From contig CAVUTF010000022.1 in the NCBI GenBank assembly GCA_963744305.1, forward strand, positions 102,164-166,163: DNA of 64,000 nucleotides, written 5' to 3'. The stretch comes from FEN-1219 sp963744305 (GTDB lineage Bacteria > Pseudomonadota > Gammaproteobacteria > Steroidobacterales > Rariloculaceae). This document shows, in pieces, positions 1 through 10,136 of this stretch. The notes under the pieces were generated by a model. That model did no database searches. It worked only from the letters and a program-made list of their open reading frames with translations, and had not been told where the DNA came from. Each line of letters opens with the position of its first letter. Position 1 is the stretch's first letter. The translations under genes were made by a program, and so were the position numbers.

Positions 1-37
1 GACTTGCGGCATAGATGAGCCGATGTGGGCCGAGCGG

Positions 38-2256
38 ATGAGCGTTTCGCCGAGCGCGCCGTCGCGTCTCGTGCGCGTGGCGGTCGCGGTGCCGCTCGCC
101 GACGCATTCGACTATCTGTGGCCCACGGCCGGCGACTTGCCGCCGGCCGGCAGCCGCGTGCGCGTGCCGTTCGGCCGCCGCGAGCGCATCGGGGTTGTGC
201 TCGATCACCCTTCGACCACGGCGCTGTCCGCGGAGAAGCTGAAGTCGATCCGCGAAGCGCTCGACAGGGAGCCGCTGATCGGCGCCGAGCTCATGCAGAC
301 GCTGCGCTGGGCGGCGGATTACTACCATCACCCGATCGGAGAGGTTCTGAATCATGCGCTGCCGAGCGTGCTGCGCGAGGGCCGGGCGCTCGACGAGCCT
401 CCCGAGCTCGTGTGGCAGATCACCGAGCTCGGCAGGGAGCAGTCGCGCGAGCGCATCGCGCGCAGCGCGAGGCAACAGGCCCGCGCGCTAGCGGCGTTGG
501 CGGAGCGGTCGCTGACGGCGTCGGACTTGAAGCTCGCGGCCGTCGGCGCCGCGACGTTGGCGCGGCTCGCTGCCAAGAAATGGATCGAGGCGGTGGCGGC
601 GCCCGGAGCCGATTCGCCGCCGTCGATCGTTTCGCAGGAGCTGCCCGAGCTCACGAGCGATCAACGCCACGTCATCGGTGCAATCGGGCGCGGCGAGGAC
701 GCGACTTTCCGGGCGTATCTCTTGCACGGCGTAACCGGCAGCGGCAAGACGGAGGTTTATCTGCGGCTCATCGCACGCGAGCTCGCAGCGGGCCGGCAAA
801 CGTTGCTGCTCGTTCCCGAGATCGGTCTCACTCCGCAGCTCGTCGGCAGGTTGCGGGCGCGATTCGGCGACGAGCTCGCCGTGCTGCACTCGGGTCTTAC
901 GGAGCGCGAGCGCTTCCTAGCGTGGCGCAGCGCGCACGCCGGCCGAGCGAAGCTCGTCGTCGGCACGCGCTCCGCCGTGTTCGCACCACTGCCCGCGGCG
1001 GGCTTGATCATCGTCGACGAAGAGCATGATCCCTCGTACAAGCAACAGCGCGGCTTCCGCTATTCCGCGCGTGACTTGGCAGTCGTGCGCGCGCAGCGCT
1101 TGAAAATTCCCGTCGTTCTCGCGTCGGCCACGCCGTCACTCGAAAGTTTTCACAACGCGTCCGGCGGGGCGCTACACGAAGCTCGAGATGCCGCGGCGCA
1201 TCGGCTCGGCGGGTCAACCGCAAGTGCGCGTGCTCGACTTGAGCCGGCTCGCGACACGCCAAGCACTATCCACGCCGCTCGTGAGCGCGATCGAGCGTCA
1301 TCTCGCCGCGGGCAGCCAGGTGATGCTGTTCTTGAACCGCCGCGGCTTTGCGCCGGCGTTGTTTTGCGCCGAGTGCAAGAGCGTCGAGGAATGCTCGCGC
1401 TGCGACGCGCGCATGACCGTGCACGCGAAGGCGGCGGTGCTGCGCTGCCATCACTGCGGCCAGGAGCGGCCGCTGCGCTGGGCTTGCGCCGCGTGCGGCA
1501 ACGAGCGTCTCGCGGTGGGCGCCGGCACGCAACGCGTCGGCGACGAGCTCAACGCGCTTTTCCCCGGGGTGCGCGTCGCGCGCCTCGATCGCGATGCCAC
1601 GAGCCGCAAGGGCACGCTCGCAGCCGTGCTCGCCGACGTGGAGAGCGGCGCGACACAGATCCTGATCGGCACGCAAATGCTGACCAAGGGCCATGACTTC
1701 CCGCGCGTCACGCTGGTCGGGGTGCTGAATGCCGACCAAGGGCTGTTCGGCACGGACCCGCGGAGCCACGAGCGGCTCGCGCAAACGATCGTGCAGGTCG
1801 CAGGCCGCGCGGGGCGCGGCGATTTGCCCGGTGAAGTGCTGATTCAAACGCACTATCCCGCAGCATCCTTTGCTCGAGCGACTCCTGACCGCCGATTACG
1901 CCGCGTTCGCAGCGCTCGCGCTCGAGGAGCGCCGCGCGACGGAATGGCCGCCGTTTTCGCATCTGGCGGCGTGGCGCGCGGAGAGCATCGAGCGCGCGCC
2001 GGCGTTCGCATTCCTGAACCACGTGAAGACGGCCGCGGTTGAAAGCCAGGGCGCGACGGGCGCCGTGAAGGTCCTGGGCCCCGCGCCGCAGCAGATGGAG
2101 CGCCGCGAGGGACGCTACCGCGCGCAGCTCCTGTTCCAAAGCGCGCAGCGAGGCCCGTTGCACGAGCTACTCGGCAAAACGCTAGTCGCCCTGCGCGGTT
2201 CGCCCGACGCGCGCAAGGTTCGTTGGAGCGTCGACGTGGATCCGCTCGAGCTCTGA
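38..2256 (+). CDS. priA: Primosomal replication-restart helicase PriA (frameshifted by two indels)
   Basis: PriA is the 3'-to-5' superfamily 2 helicase that reloads the replisome at stalled forks. Three frames join into one protein of about 740 residues, the usual family length. Visible are Walker A GVTGSGKT (near 730), the DEEH box in VDEEHDPSYKQ (near 1015), paired zinc-binding cysteines between 1369 and 1500, and the helicase motifs GTQMLTKGHDFP and QVAGRAGRG. The frame breaks lie at GGGG (1166-1169) and CCC (1857-1859). Dropping one base at each restores family sequence (GGRYTKLEMPRR; THYPQHPLLERLL), so I read both as sequence errors, not a dead gene. The ATG at 38 is preferred over the in-frame ATG at 23 because it sits closer to the conserved N-terminus. 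Confidence 0.93.
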
Positions 2257-2309
2257 GACGCCGCGGCCGCAGCCATCGGGTAGAATTTGCGTGTTCGAGA
2301 AGGTGCGAG

Positions 2310-2866
2310 ATGGCCAGGCGGAATCAGATCCACACGCAACGAGCAGGCGCCAGGTTGGCTGTGGATGTTGTTTGGCCTGGGGCTCGGTCTCGTCGTCGCG
2401 CTCGGTGTGTATTTCTGCGCGGAGCGCAACGAAGTGAGGCGTCACGCTTCGAGTCGGCGGCCGTTGAGCCCGCCGCCCCGGCCGCAACCTGCACGCGCCG
2501 GCGCGTGAGGCCGATGACGCCGCCGAGACGCGTTTCGACTTCTACGAAATCCTGCCGCAGTTCGAGGTCGTCGTACCGGAGGTGGAAACGCCGGCCGGCC
2601 GCGATGCTCCGGCGCGAGCCGTGGAGGAGCCGGGAAGCTATATCCTGCAAGCCGGCTCGTTCACGTCGCTCAGCGACGCCGATAGGCTGCAGGCCAATCT
2701 CGCATTGCTCGGGATCGAGTCACGCATCCAACGCGTCACGATCGACGACGACGTGTTTCATCGCGTCCGGGTGGGCCCAATCAGCGATCTCACGGAGCTC
2801 AACCGCGTGCGCGCGCGGCTGCGGCAGGCGCGCATCGAGCATCTGCTGGTGAAGGTGCCGGACTAG
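2310..2866 (+). CDS. SPOR-domain cell-envelope/division protein (frameshifted)
   Basis: This is a small single-span membrane protein with a C-terminal SPOR domain, the fold that binds denuded septal peptidoglycan. It is spread over three frames: MARRNQIHT from 2310, then a membrane segment (WLWMLFGLGLGLVVALGVYF), then RFDFYEILPQFEVVVPE followed by the SPOR domain YILQAGSFTSLSDADRLQA to the stop at 2866. The RFDFYxxLPxxEVVVPE linker is typical of FtsN/DedD-like SPOR proteins. Two indels are inferred, near 2345 and 2500. It lies just after priA, and its stop codon overlaps the stop of the convergent ntrX-like gene through a shared CTAG. Which SPOR paralogue it is cannot be settled from sequence alone. 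Confidence 0.82.
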
Positions 2867-4201
2867 TCGTCGTTGACCGACTGCCGAAAGTCGACGCCGA
2901 GCGAGCGCAGCTTTCGGTAAAGGTGCGTGCGCTCCATGCCCACGCGCTTCGCGAGCTGGCCCACCTTGCCGCCGCAGAGCAGCAGTTGCTGCTGCAGATA
3001 CGCGCGCTCGAAGTGCTCGCGCGCCTCGCGCAACGGCATCGCGAGCAAATCTTGCTTGACGAGCGGCTCTCCGTCAGGCGTGGAGCTCGTCAGCTGCGCC
3101 TCCACTTCGGCAAGCGAGATCTCTTCCGCGCCGCCGAGAATCAGCAGCCGCTTGACCAGATTCTTGAGCTCTCGGACGTTGCCCGGCCAGGGATAGTTGC
3201 GCAATCGATTCTGCGCGGCGACACCGAAGCGCCGGAATGGCAGATCCTCGGAATCCACGAGCAGGTCGACGTTGTAACGCAGCAGCTCCGGAACGTCCTC
3301 GGAGTACTCGCGCAGCGGCGGCACACGGATGACGACGACAGACAGATGCGAGAGGAGCTCGCGCCGAACGCTCTCGTTGCGCTCGAACCCCGGTGCACCG
3401 CTCGACAGAATCCGGGCGTTCAGCGGCCGCTCGACGCGCCTGACCCGTCGGGCGATAGGTGCGCTGCTCGAGGACCCCTAGCAGCTGCCGCTGACCTTCC
3501 GCGGATACGTCGCCGAGCTCTTTAATAAAGAGTATGCCGCCTTCGGCGCGTTCGAGCGCACCGGGCTGCTCGCCGTCGCCGAGAAGCTGCCGCTGCGCCT
3601 CCTCGCCTGCCAAATCGCCGCCCATCACGAGCACGAACGGGGCACGCGAGCGGCTGCTCAAGCTCGCGAGATATCGCGCGAACACTTCGCGGCCGCTGCC
3701 CGGCTCGCCCGTGAACAGGGTATGCGCGTCGTGATGCGCGACGCGCGCAACCTGATCGCGCAGCGCCCGCATGGTCTGGCTCTTGCCCGCGGGCGCCAGC
3801 ATCTGCGGCACCGCGATCCGGCGCTGGTCTTTCGAGCGGCGCATCGCGAGCGCCCTCTCCACGGTGCGCAGCAACTTCGCGAGCGACACCGGCTTTTCGA
3901 TGAAGTCCACGGCGCCGAGCCGCGTAGCCTCGACGGCGGTGTCGACCGTGCCGTGGCCCGACATCATCACGACGGCGCCCGGCGAGCCGTTCTCGGACCA
4001 TTCTTTCAGCAGCGAGATGCCGTCCGTGTCGGGCATCCAGATGTCGAGAAGAATCAGGTCGTACTCGCGCTCCTTGCGTGCGACCCTCGCGGCTGCCGCA
4101 TCGGCCGCTGTCGTGACGTCGTAGCCCTCCTCGCTGAGGATTTCGTCGATCAGGGCACGGATGTTGCTTTCGTCGTCGACGACCAGTATGCGCGCGCTCA
4201 T
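2863..4201 (-). CDS. ntrX: NtrX-like response regulator with degenerate AAA+ domain (frameshifted)
   Basis: This is a response regulator partnered with the NtrY-like kinase upstream; the ATG overlaps the ntrY stop (ATGA). Domains in order are: a receiver (residues 1-120) with phospho-acceptor Asp in LLLDIWMPDTDG; an AAA+ sigma-54-interaction-like domain (about 135-370); and a C-terminal Fis-type helix-turn-helix ending VGMERTHLYRKLRSLGV. The AAA+ part is degenerate. Walker A reads GEPGSGRE without its Lys, Walker B reads GGILFIKEL without the usual DE, and no GAFTGA loop is present. A single indel near 3440 breaks the frame; the other frame continues as VERPLNARILSSGAPGFERN. It probably works as a DNA-binding regulator without ATP-driven sigma-54 activation. 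Confidence 0.85.
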
Positions 4202-6424
4202 GCGCGTTCTCTCCTATGATCGTGGCGCCGACCGAGCGTGGTCTCGCCGGCTTCCACCGAGATCGGAATGAGTATACTGATCTCGGCTCCGCCTTGCTCG
4301 CGATTGCGGGCGCCGATTTGGCCGCCGTGCTCTTCGACGAGCTTCTTGACGATCGCAAGTCCCAAGCCCGTGCCCTTCGTCTTGCTCGTCACGTACGGAT
4401 CGAACGCCTGATGGACGATGTCGTTCAAGAAGCCCGGTCCGTTGTCGGTGACCCTAATCTCGATGTTGTCGAAGTCGGGACCCGGCACTCGCTGCGTCGA
4501 GATCTCCACGGCCGCGTCATCCTGATGCTCCATCGCTTCGAGCGCATTACGGAGCAGATTGTGGAACACCTGCCGCAGCCGGCCCGCGTCGGCCTCGATC
4601 GGCGGCAGATTCGGCGCAAGCGATAACTTGATCGCGAGCGGCCGCTCCTGATGCGCGTACAGCTCGCTCACTTCGGAGATCAGCGCGTTCAAGTCGAAAT
4701 GCGTGAGCTCCATGCGCGGCGTGCGTGCGTACTCGCTGAACGCGTTCACCATCTCCTTCATCGACTCCACTTGCTGGATGATGGTGTGGGTGGCGCGATC
4801 TAGCAGCTCGCTCTCGGTCGATTCGGTTTTCAGATACCTGCGCCGCAAGCGCTCGGCGGACAGCTGAATCGGCGTGAGCGGATTCTTGATCTCGTGCGCG
4901 AGCCGGCGCGCCACCTCGCCCCACGCGGCGTCGCGCTGCGCTTGCAGCAGCGCCGTGATGTCGTCGAACACGATCACGTAGCCGCTCGGCGTATCGCCGT
5001 CGCCCGGCAGATCGGTGCAGGCGCACATCAGAACGCGACGGCCGAGGTCACCGCGCAGGACGACCTGCTCGCGCCACTCCGTATCGCCGTGCGCCAGGTG
5101 ATTGGCTTCGACGGACAAGAACTGCGCGAGCAGGGGACGCGACTTCGCGAGCTCGACGAGCGATTGTCCCACGTAGGATTCCAGATCCACGCCGAGAATC
5201 GCACCCGCGGCTTGATTCGCCGTCCGAATGCGCATGTCCGGCTCGAGGGACACGACGCCGGTCGACAGGCGCGCGAGAATCACTTCGAGCTTCTTGCGCT
5301 CGCTCTCGAGCGTCTGCTGGCTCGAGCGCGCGTCCTGGCTAGCTTTGGCGAGCCGCTGCGTCATGTCGTTGAAAGAATTCACGAGGAAGCCGATCTCGTC
5401 GCGAGCGGGACTCGGTTGCACGCGCGTATCGAAGTCGCCGCGGGCGACGGCTCGCGTGGCTTGCATCAGCTGCTGAATCGGCACCACCAGCCGCCGGGCG
5501 AAAAAGAATGCCCCGTATACGGACGCGAGCAGCGATATCACAAGCACGAGGCTCAGCGTCAGCGTGAAGCTCGATTTCAACGCGGTGCGCAGGAACGACA
5601 GCGCCGCGTATTGGTCGCGGCTCGCCTGCACCTGATTCGCGAGCATGCTCAGGCGCTGCTCGATTGGAAACGTCGCCTGCAGCAGCTCGGACTCCCCGCG
5701 CGGCGTCGGCGTCGGCAGACGTACCGTGGCGAGAATCTGATATTGGTCGTCCGGTTGCAGCTCGATGCTCGCGTACGGCTGTGCCTGGCGCAGCTGGAGC
5801 AGCACCTCGTCGCTCGGATACAGCGGCACTGACGCGTCCGGATACGCCGAGCTATTCGCAAGGATCTGCCGGTTCGCGCCATAGAGCGTGAGCTCGAGCG
5901 CCTCGCTTTCGCCGCGCAGGTCGCTCAGGGCGCGCGACGATGTTCGTTCTATCGGCGGCAGCGAGCCGGGCCGCGATGCGCTCGGCGTCCTCCAGACGCT
6001 CGCGCTTGAAAACGTCGAGCGCCGTTTGGGCGAGCTCGAGCGCGTCGTCGAGACCGCGTTCCACGTCGAGATTGAACCAGTTATCGATACCGCGATTGAT
6101 GAACTGCACGGAGAACGCATACACGCCGACCAGCGGAGTGACCGCGAGCAGCACGAGCAACGCGACCATTCGCGCGCGTAAGCGCGAGCCCGGAACGTGG
6201 CGCCGATAGTCGCGAATCAGAGCGGTGAGACTGACGATGACGAGAACGATCAGCACGCCGATGCCGATCGAGTTGATCAGCAGAATCCAAAACAGGCGGC
6301 GGGAGAAGTCAGTGGTGTTTTCGGTAACTTGCGTGAACAGGAGCAGCGCGACCAGCCAGAGCAGTATTCCGAATACCGCCAGCAGCGCAACGAGCGCTTT
6401 TCTCAGTCGTTTTGCAATGGCCAT
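4198..6424 (-). CDS. ntrY: NtrY-like nitrogen-regulation sensor histidine kinase (one frameshift)
   Basis: This is a membrane sensor kinase of about 740 residues. The N-terminus has several hydrophobic spans (LVALLAVFGILLWLVALLLF and two more), then a HAMP linker after a further span (around 5480-5560), a PAS-like region, and a HisKA domain with phospho-acceptor His in LAHEIKNPLTPIQLSAERLR. The ATPase motifs are FHNLLRNALEAME, TDNGPGF and GTGLGLAIVKKLVEEHGG. It phosphorylates the adjacent NtrX-like regulator, whose start overlaps its stop. The frame breaks once near 5937, between the sensor loop and the rest. The start at 6424 (MAIAKRLRK) overlaps the end of the DUF4390 gene by 22 bases, which suggests translational coupling; a longer reading from 6463 is possible. 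Confidence 0.9.
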
Positions 6425-7107
6425 CGGTACCAATCGCTCGCGAGAGACCAATCCCGGCGCCAAAACGCGAGAAGGCGTAGTGGCCCTGGGAATTGCTCCA
6501 CGTCGAGAACGGCGCGCAATCGCAGATCGTAGTCACGTTCCGGATCGAGCACGGACGCATCGATGAGCGGCAACCGATGAATTGTGCCGAGGAAGTTGAG
6601 TGCGGAAAACAACGCTGGGAAGGAATCTTGGTCGCCGCTGTTCAAGTTCGTCACGATGTAACGCTCGGAGAGCGCGTGATACTCGAGCTGATAGAGCTGT
6701 CGCAGCGTTGCGTCCTCGTTGTCGAACCAGAAACGCCGGCCGTGGAAGAGCTCTACATCGATTCGAATCGTGAGCGGCACGCCCGACTGCAGAGCTTCAC
6801 GCGCCTCCGACGACAATCGGTAGCCGATCGATGCGTCGAGGAAATACACGCCCGAGCGCAGCTCCGCGCTCGCGGAGCGGACTTCGAAATGCCCCTCGTC
6901 GTCTTCGTCGCCGATCACCACGGGCTCGGGCGGCGGCGTAACGGGAAATGGTCTGTCGCTGAGCTCCTGCGCGCCGGCTCGCACACCGCAGAGGAGCAGC
7001 GCACCGATTGCGAGCGGCCACAACAACACGCGCACGCGAGCGGCGATGAGCCCGCGGCTCCGACGGTCATTGTTGCGGAGAGGGTACACGTTATGCTCGC
7101 GACACAT
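6403..7107 (-). CDS. DUF4390 family secreted/membrane-anchored protein
   Basis: This protein of about 234 residues is of the DUF4390 type, regularly found between rsmB and ntrY in Xanthomonadales-like genomes. A hydrophobic N-terminal segment (VLLWPLAIGALLLCGVRAGA) looks like a signal peptide ending before QELSD. The rest is soluble, with family-like segments such as FEVRSASAELRSGVYFLDA and YHALSERYIVTNLNSGD. No catalytic residues can be proposed. The ORF is open to 7215; I chose the ATG at 7107 because it places the signal peptide near the N-terminus and overlaps the rsmB end only slightly. It is probably cotranscribed with rsmB and ntrYX and may serve the sensor, but that is only context. 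Confidence 0.8.
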   Translation of the reverse strand: MCREHNVYPLRNNDRRSRGLIAARVRVLLWPLAIGALLLCGVRAGAQELSDRPFPVTPPPEPVVIGDEDDEGHFEVRSASAELRSGVYFLDASIGYRLSSEAREALQSGVPLTIRIDVELFHGRRFWFDNEDATLRQLYQLEYHALSERYIVTNLNSGDQDSFPALFSALNFLGTIHRLPLIDASVLDPERDYDLRLRAVLDVEQFPGPLRLLAFWRRDWSLASDWYRWPLQND

Positions 7108-8413
7108 CCTGTTTGTCCAGGCAAGCATAATAGAAGCCGTCCATGTTCGCCTCCCCTGGTAAGATCTGATGACCCCGCCCCTCACTGACCGCGGCCCGCG
7201 GCGCCGGTTCCGCATCCGGCGTGTTGTTTAGAAACCTCACCACTGTATCCTCGTTTTCGCTGCGGAGCACGGAACAGGTCGCGTAGACGAGGCGTCCCCC
7301 GGGCTTGACGAGCGGCCAGAGCCGCTGGAGCAGGAGCGCTTGCAGCTGCGTCGCCCGCTCGACGTCCCCGGGGCTGCGCAGGACCTTGATGTCCGGATGG
7401 CGCCGGATCACGCCGGTAGCGCTGCACGGCGCATCGAGTAGCACCCGGTCGAACGGTATCCCGTCCCACCACTCTTCCGGGCGCGCAGCGTCCCCGCACA
7501 GCACTTTGGCTTCGAGCTTCAGGCGCGCGAGGTTGTCGTGAAGCTTTGCGAGGCGCGTCGCATCTCGGTCGAGCGCCCAGACGGCCGCAAGCTGCGGGCA
7601 AGCTTCTAGGATGTGGCCCGTCTTGCCGCCAGGGGCGGCGCAGGCATCGAGCACGCGCTGCCCGGGCCTAAGATCGAGAAACCGCGGCGCGAGCTGCGCC
7701 GCCGCATCCTGCACCGATACCAGCCCTTTCGCGAACCCGGGCAGCGACTCGACTGACTGCGGCAGAGCCAGGAGGACCGCGGCCTCCGTCTCCGCAGAGG
7801 CGGACGCTTCGAGCCCGGCGGCCGCGAGCAGTGCGACATAATCCTCCCGCGACACGCTCGGCAAGTTGACGCGCAACCACATCGGTGGTTGGACGTTGTT
7901 CGCGTCGAGTATCCGTTGCCAGGCGTCGGGCCAATCGCCGCGCAGCCACTCGATGAGCCAATCGGGATGGCTGAACCGCGCCTCGGGCACGCTTTCGAGC
8001 CGCGCGTCGAGTGCCGCGCGCTCGCGCTGGAATCGCCGGAGAACGGCATTGACGAGCCCACGCGCGTCGCGCAGACCGAGCTCCGCTGCCGCGTCTACCG
8101 TCGCGGATACCGCCGCGTGCTCCGGTATGCGCAGCTCCTGGAGTTGCAGCAGCCCGATCCGCAGCAGCGCCGCAAGCTCCACTTGTTTCGGCTTGATCGG
8201 CCGGTTCAGCAGTTGCAACGCTTGCCATTCCAGGCGGTGATGCCAGCGCAGCGCACCGAGCACGAGCGCCGCGAGCAGCGGCGCGTCGCGAGTCCCTTTT
8301 TCGGGCACCGAGGCGAGAACCTCGTCGGCCGGCAGGGCCTCGCGCAGCACGCGAGCGATGATGCGCGCCGCGGCGGCGCGAATGCTCGCGCCGGCCGGCG
8401 GCTTAGTCGACAA
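7091..8413 (-). CDS. rsmB: 16S rRNA (cytosine-967 C5) methyltransferase RsmB
   Basis: RsmB methylates C967 of 16S rRNA using S-adenosylmethionine. It has an N-terminal NusB-like RNA-binding domain (residues 1-140) and a C-terminal Rossmann methyltransferase. The SAM motif is VLDACAAPGGKTGHI. The catalytic cysteines sit in LLDAPCSATGVIRRHPDIK and YATCSVL. At about 440 residues it matches the family. The start is probably the TTG at 8413, which overlaps the end of fmt by 11 bases; the open frame upstream of it lies inside fmt. It belongs to the fmt-rsmB-DUF4390-ntrYX run. Confidence 0.95.
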   Translation of the reverse strand: MSTKPPAGASIRAAAARIIARVLREALPADEVLASVPEKGTRDAPLLAALVLGALRWHHRLEWQALQLLNRPIKPKQVELAALLRIGLLQLQELRIPEHAAVSATVDAAAELGLRDARGLVNAVLRRFQRERAALDARLESVPEARFSHPDWLIEWLRGDWPDAWQRILDANNVQPPMWLRVNLPSVSREDYVALLAAAGLEASASAETEAAVLLALPQSVESLPGFAKGLVSVQDAAAQLAPRFLDLRPGQRVLDACAAPGGKTGHILEACPQLAAVWALDRDATRLAKLHDNLARLKLEAKVLCGDAARPEEWWDGIPFDRVLLDAPCSATGVIRRHPDIKVLRSPGDVERATQLQALLLQRLWPLVKPGGRLVYATCSVLRSENEDTVVRFLNNTPDAEPAPRAAVSEGRGHQILPGEANMDGFYYACLDKQDVSRA

Positions 8414-9347
8414 AGGCAGTGCCTGCGAGCGAATGCGCCGCGAGGTAGGCGGCCGCATCCATGACGCGTCCTGAAGGCGGCTGCACGCGCGTGAGCCGCA
8501 GCACGCCGGCGCCGGTCGCCACGTCTACACCGTCGCGCTCGGCAGCGATGATGGTCCCGGGCGGCTGTGCGGGCGACCCGCCTCCAAGCGCCTTAGCCTC
8601 CCAAATGCGCAGCCGGCGCCCATCGCTCAACGAGCCTTCCGCGACGGGCCAAGGATTGAACGCCCGCACGCGCCGCTCGAGCGCCGCCGCGCCGTCGCGC
8701 CAATCGAGCCGCGCCGCGGCCTTGTCGATCTTCGGCGCGAACGTAGCAAGCTCCGCACGTTGCGGTACCGGGTGCACGCGGCGCGCGAGCACCGCCGGCA
8801 GCGCTTCCGCGAGCGCGGCGGCGCCGAGCAGCGCGAGCCGGTCGTGCAGGGCGCCCGCGGTGTCGCTGGGCGCGATCGGCATCTCGCGCGTGAGATACAC
8901 CGGCCCCGTGTCGAGCCCCGCATCCATTTGCATCACGCTGACTCCCGTTCTGTCGTCGCCCGCGAGAATCGCATATTGAATTGGGGCCGCGCCGCGCCAC
9001 CGCGGTAACAGAGAAGCATGCAAATTAATGCAGCCGAGCGCGGGCCACTCGAGCAGCCACTGCGGCAGCAACAGCCCGTATGCGACGACGATCATGAGAT
9101 CGGGCGACGGCCCGAGCTCCGCGAGGAGACCGGCGCGCCTCAAAGCGGCTGGCTGCAGGACCGGCAGACCAAGATCTTCGGCAGCGAGCTTCACCGGCGT
9201 CGCGGCCAGCCGTCTACCTCGACCCGCCGGGCGATCCGGCTGAGTTAGCACGAGGGGTATCGCGGCGCCGGTCCCGGCCAACGCGAGCAGCGCGGGGACC
9301 GCAAACTCGGGCGTGCCGGCAAAGGCGATACGGGCGGACGGGCTCAC
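8403..9347 (-). CDS. fmt: Methionyl-tRNA formyltransferase
   Basis: Fmt transfers a formyl group from 10-formyl-tetrahydrofolate to Met-tRNAfMet for translation initiation. The 314-residue protein has the family start RIAFAGTPEFAVPALLAL, the folate-binding and catalytic region INLHASLLPRWRGAAPIQ (Asn, His), and MQMDAGLDTGPVYL with the catalytic Asp. The C-terminal tRNA-binding domain follows (AFNPWPVAEG). The length is normal. It lies 41 bases downstream of def and overlaps the rsmB start, so deformylase, formyltransferase and rRNA methylase form one translation-related operon. Confidence 0.97.
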   Translation of the reverse strand: MSPSARIAFAGTPEFAVPALLALAGTGAAIPLVLTQPDRPAGRGRRLAATPVKLAAEDLGLPVLQPAALRRAGLLAELGPSPDLMIVVAYGLLLPQWLLEWPALGCINLHASLLPRWRGAAPIQYAILAGDDRTGVSVMQMDAGLDTGPVYLTREMPIAPSDTAGALHDRLALLGAAALAEALPAVLARRVHPVPQRAELATFAPKIDKAAARLDWRDGAAALERRVRAFNPWPVAEGSLSDGRRLRIWEAKALGGGSPAQPPGTIIAAERDGVDVATGAGVLRLTRVQPPSGRVMDAAAYLAAHSLAGTAFVD

Positions 9348-9388
9348 CGCGGTGCAGCCTGCTCATTAAAAAAGTGCGTGCCGGCCGT

Positions 9389-9937
9389 TCAGAGCACCGG
9401 TATCGACTTCGCGAGGGCCGGCTCCTCGATGTCGCTGGCAGCGCGCTTCGCCTTTTTCGCCGCCCGCCGCTTCAGACGCTCGCGCTTGAGCTCCGACAGG
9501 TAGTCGACGAACAGCTTGCCTTCCAGGTGGTCCATCTCGTGCTGGATGCAAACGGCTAGCAGGCCCTCGGCTGTGAGCACGATCGGCGCGCCGTTGCGAT
9601 CGAGGGCGCGGACCGTGATTTTCGCGGCTCGCTCGACGAAGTCGTAAAACTCGGGCACGGACAGACAGCCTTCCTCGGCGCTCGTCTGCCCTTCCGCAGC
9701 TACGATTTCGGGGTTTATCAGGCAGCATGGCTCATTGCAGTCGGCCGAAATATCGACGACAAGCAGACGCTTGTGCACGTTGACCTGGGTAGCCGCCAAA
9801 CCTATGCCTGGCGCGGCATACATTGTCTCGAGCATATCGGCGACGAGCTGTTTCACCGCATCGTTCACTTCTGTGACGGGCTCGGCGCGTATTCGTAGGC
9901 GGGGGTCGGGATACTCGAGTATTGGGAGACGTGCCAT
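9389..9937 (-). CDS. def: Peptide deformylase
   Basis: This metalloenzyme removes the N-formyl group from nascent proteins. All three signature motifs are present: GIGLAATQV near residue 45, EEGCLSVP with the metal-ligand Cys near residue 92, and QHEMDHLEGKLF with the catalytic HExxH near residues 132-136. At 182 residues it is slightly longer than the E. coli enzyme because of a basic Lys/Arg-rich tail (RERLKRRAAKKAKRAA). It is the first gene of the def-fmt-rsmB run. It diverges from the LysM gene across roughly 200 bases (9938-10136) in which I see no further gene. Confidence 0.97.
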   Translation of the reverse strand: MARLPILEYPDPRLRIRAEPVTEVNDAVKQLVADMLETMYAAPGIGLAATQVNVHKRLLVVDISADCNEPCCLINPEIVAAEGQTSAEEGCLSVPEFYDFVERAAKITVRALDRNGAPIVLTAEGLLAVCIQHEMDHLEGKLFVDYLSELKRERLKRRAAKKAKRAASDIEEPALAKSIPVL

Positions 9938-10136
9938 TGTGGTCGGGCCTCGATTTCGTGTATAACGCGTCGAACTTGTCTTAACCCTCTGACTTTACAG
10001 GGATAGTAGGTCCCGAGAAGCTAGACGCGAGGCGTGCAGTGTGGGATGCCACGCCGTCATGATTATAGCAGCACGGATTTTTCGAGAGAGGGGCCCGGGG
10101 AAGTTGAGTCTTTGTTCGGATAGGGAGCTTCGAGCC

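Noticed and set aside
38..2256. priA as a pseudogene
   Set aside because: Both breaks are single-base homopolymer changes, and the same error type affects many essential genes in the window, so sequence error is more likely.
4894..5832. A 312-codon plus-strand frame opposite ntrY
   Set aside because: Antisense to a well-supported histidine kinase, with no domain-like pattern or start context.
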